DNA of 24,678 nt, taken from a virus. Position numbers and translations under genes: made by a program. Positions 22,840 through 24,678 of this stretch are shown here, piece after piece; the first letter of the stretch is position 1; each line of letters begins with the position of its first letter. Under the pieces are notes generated by a model, which was given only the letters and a program-made list of their open reading frames with translations, was not told the DNA's origin and made no database searches. The DNA lies in IMG/VR virus record IMGVR_UViG_3300025108_000367, positions 1 to 24,678 of that record; one strand, 5' to 3'.

Positions 22840-24406
22840 TAGCTTGAAATCCTGATCTTTGTTTAGCTGGGTTATAATCCCATATGCTGCTTCTTGGTCT
22901 TGTCATTATACCATACCTTAACGCATCGTACAAGTGATCTTCTGCTTTTGTATCTACATCTTCTGGATTCTTTTTATCCAAAGGTATGCTTGGTATCTGT
23001 GATATAGTGTTTCTACAGTTATCCATAAACACAAGCATAGGCTTTTCTAAGAAATCATCTACTTTTAATCTTCGATGTATTTCGTTCTTACCTGCGATAC
23101 GTGAGCCTCGTGAACGATCAGAAGGACGCCATCGACAACCCTTCATGTTCATTTGTTCAGCTAGTGATGGCCCAGTATCGCCACGGTTGTGCCACAAAGA
23201 ACTATCAAGCACCCCGTATCTCATTCCACCATCTTTTGCTTCTGCCTCTAGTATCATATCTGCTAGATCAGAAGCTGTAACTTTAGAGACATACATCTCA
23301 CGATAAACTATAAGCTGTTCATCAGGAGATACAGTAAACCAAAGCACCCCAGTGTAACTACCATAACCATAATCACACGCTCTAAACTTAGCCCAGTTAT
23401 CGGGTACTTCAAAGCTGTCAATAACGTGGATTGATCTGTCGAACTCTGTAAAGGCTGCTCCTTCGTTGATGTCCCAGTTTCCTTCGAGGAGTTGCTTCCT
23501 CTGATGCTCTGGTAATGATAGGAGCATGGCCTCATAGTCACCCTCTTCGGCAAGGTATGGGTTATCGAAGAGAGATGCAGGAATAAACCTACGCTTGAAT
23601 AGAGGCTGACCTTCCTTGCTGTGTCCTTTAGGATATACGATTGTTTTACTTGATTCAATGTCTGTCGCCCAAAAAGCTTTATCTGAGGGTGAAGGATCTA
23701 TAAACATCTTCTTGACCCAACTATGTCCAGCACCACCTGGGTTTGTTGTAGCTCTCATGTAAAGTCCTAAGTCTCTACTGTGTGCGCTACGAAGACGTGA
23801 CCTCATATAATCCCAAGCGTAAGGTGTAGGCCATTGAGTAAGTTCGTCAAATCCAATCCAGTTAAAAGCCTGTCCTTGGTATCGTGTGACATCGGTATCT
23901 TTATCCAGATACGACATCCACAGTCTTCCACCTTTAGGAGAAGTCCACTGTGACTTACGCTCTGACCATTTGATTCCTGGTACTGCACGTGGATATAACT
24001 CCTGTGACTTTTGTATTAGTTCCCTTAGTTCCTCAGTTGTGTGTCGCACAAGGAGTCCAGAGAAGTTAGGATCGTTCAGGCCGTGTAATGGATCTGCTAA
24101 CATAGCATATGATTTACCACCACCTGCTGCCCCTCCATACAGAACTTCTCTTTCAGAAGAACTCAAGAAGGAGGTCTGTGGACCTTCATTCGGTTTGAAT
24201 ACGACTTCTTGTGCTTCTTCAACGTCATAGTCAGTTGCTACTACCTGCGCTGGGATAGGTTCGTTCTGGGGGGCTTCTATCTCCGCTGGCTTCTGAGTAT
24301 GCACCGACTCCTTGTGTTTCGAGTTTTTCGATTTCCGCAAGCGTTTCTTCGAGCCACCTGGCAAGCTTACGTTTAGTGATAGATGCTTTTCTACGTCTTT
24401 GCTCAA
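22817..24406 (-). CDS. terL: Terminase large subunit (packaging ATPase/nuclease)
   Basis: The protein is the motor that pumps and cuts phage DNA. Walker A is YGGAAGGGKS at 90-99, Walker B is FNWIGFDE at 181-188, the coupling motif is ATTNPGG at 219-225, and nuclease acidic residues are likely Asp345 (ACDYGYG), Asp401 (GVLDSS) and Asp490 or Asp494 (KAEDHLYDALRYG). NEGPQTSFL at 73-81 fits the adenine-binding motif. The frame opens just after TAG at 24412-24410. There is no ATG before residue 102, so the true start is TTG at 24406, 24364 or 24340, or GTG at 24304; I give the longest. Up to 176 bases overlap the small-subunit gene. Confidence 0.95.
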   Translation of the reverse strand: MSKDVEKHLSLNVSLPGGSKKRLRKSKNSKHKESVHTQKPAEIEAPQNEPIPAQVVATDYDVEEAQEVVFKPNEGPQTSFLSSSEREVLYGGAAGGGKSYAMLADPLHGLNDPNFSGLLVRHTTEELRELIQKSQELYPRAVPGIKWSERKSQWTSPKGGRLWMSYLDKDTDVTRYQGQAFNWIGFDELTQWPTPYAWDYMRSRLRSAHSRDLGLYMRATTNPGGAGHSWVKKMFIDPSPSDKAFWATDIESSKTIVYPKGHSKEGQPLFKRRFIPASLFDNPYLAEEGDYEAMLLSLPEHQRKQLLEGNWDINEGAAFTEFDRSIHVIDSFEVPDNWAKFRACDYGYGSYTGVLWFTVSPDEQLIVYREMYVSKVTASDLADMILEAEAKDGGMRYGVLDSSLWHNRGDTGPSLAEQMNMKGCRWRPSDRSRGSRIAGKNEIHRRLKVDDFLEKPMLVFMDNCRNTISQIPSIPLDKKNPEDVDTKAEDHLYDALRYGIMTRPRSSIWDYNPAKQRSGFQASDSTFGY

Positions 24407-24677
24407 CTTCTATTCTCTTCTTTAGACCCATGTGTGATATGTAGCGGTCTGCTTCTTTACTCAACCATTGTGCTACTGCTCTATAACTATACTGCTTGAG
24501 GTGTCGTTTTGCAAGCTCTAATGCATCTAACTCATGTTCTATGGGTACAAGTAATCTGTCATTGTCAGGATCTAGTTCATAACCAAACGGTATCTTCTTA
24601 GTTAGCCTGACAATCTTGTGCCATTGTTTGTTGTGTGTCTTAGGCGGTTTGGGTAATTGCCAAAAGCCTAACTCTCT
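24231..24677 (-). CDS. Putative terminase small subunit, C-terminal part (cut by window edge)
   Basis: Reading from the right edge gives 148 open codons ending TGA at 24231; the start lies outside. The protein reads RELGFWQLPKPPKTHNKQWH, KIPFGYELDPDNDRLLVPIE, then a helix-turn-helix-like region KQYSYRAVAQWLSKEADRYI with SHMGLKKRIEVEQRRRK, a basic coiled coil (KRKLARWLEETLAEIEKLE), and a Ser/Pro-rich end. I recall this pattern upstream of large terminases in marine phages. A DNA-binding packaging initiator fits the place and the helix-turn-helix, but it could be another DNA-binding phage protein. The last part overlaps the large subunit in a different frame. Confidence 0.7.
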   Translation of the reverse strand, partial: RELGFWQLPKPPKTHNKQWHKIVRLTKKIPFGYELDPDNDRLLVPIEHELDALELAKRHLKQYSYRAVAQWLSKEADRYISHMGLKKRIEVEQRRRKASITKRKLARWLEETLAEIEKLETQGVGAYSEASGDRSPPERTYPSAGSSN

Positions 24678-24678
24678 T

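Noticed and set aside
23308-23658. 116-residue minus-strand frame inside terL
   Set aside because: It overlaps conserved terminase motifs in another frame, with no recognisable features and no start context.
24231-24464. A 77-residue gene starting at TTG 24464
   Set aside because: The frame is open well upstream to the window edge with a continuous protein, so this is only the C-terminal part of the larger small-subunit-like gene.

Overview
This window looks like the virion-structure half of a tailed, probably podovirus-like, marine bacteriophage. Every gene I can support lies on the minus strand, so the operon reads from high to low coordinates. The AT-rich base composition and close packing fit a phage. 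Start/stop overlaps of one base (TAATG) occur at 22690, 8866, 4610 and 141. Several protein families match, from memory, those common in uncultured marine caudoviruses. The host cannot be fixed from the sequence; a Gram-negative marine bacterium is only an inference. There are no tRNA or rRNA genes, no integrase, insertion sequence or CRISPR array, and no defence genes.

Layout in transcription order. (1) DNA packaging and head: a putative small terminase subunit cut by the right edge (24231-24677), the large terminase (22817-24406), a 49-residue zinc-ribbon protein (22690-22839), the portal (20591-22690), a 63-residue protein, a large 881-residue mosaic protein (17784-20429), a scaffold-like protein (16756-17724) and the major capsid protein (15462-16529). 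(2) A 145-residue protein follows the capsid gene. (3) Tail and host contact: a 1282-residue fibre ending in an S74 chaperone (11091-14939), an 80-residue protein, a protein of 22-residue repeats (9878-10843), a fibre-tail adaptor-like protein, a head-tail adaptor, a tail nozzle-like protein, a second S74 fibre (5769-7049) and a glycine-rich adhesin-like protein (4610-5785). (4) Entry and lysis: a 132-residue unknown, a DUF6127-like membrane protein, a 744-residue helical protein with 11- and 22-residue repeats, a LysM plus lysozyme-like protein, and the start of a small membrane protein cut by the left edge.

Regulation can be read around the capsid gene. The only sizeable gap (16530-16755) holds a TTGACA promoter candidate, an 11-bp hairpin near the predicted mRNA 5' end, and a strong ribosome binding site. 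A hairpin terminator candidate follows the capsid gene. Downstream of it, inside the 145-residue gene, lies an exact TTGACA-17-TATAAT sequence that could restart transcription for the tail genes. Together these suggest a separately controlled capsid transcript, similar in logic to the capsid gene and its following terminator in T7.

I find no complete new biological system. The parts most worth a second look are the exact internal promoter, the precisely phased repeat proteins, the putative enzyme-like domain in the 881-residue protein, the lysozyme domain without an obvious catalytic glutamate, and the terminase overlap with no ATG.
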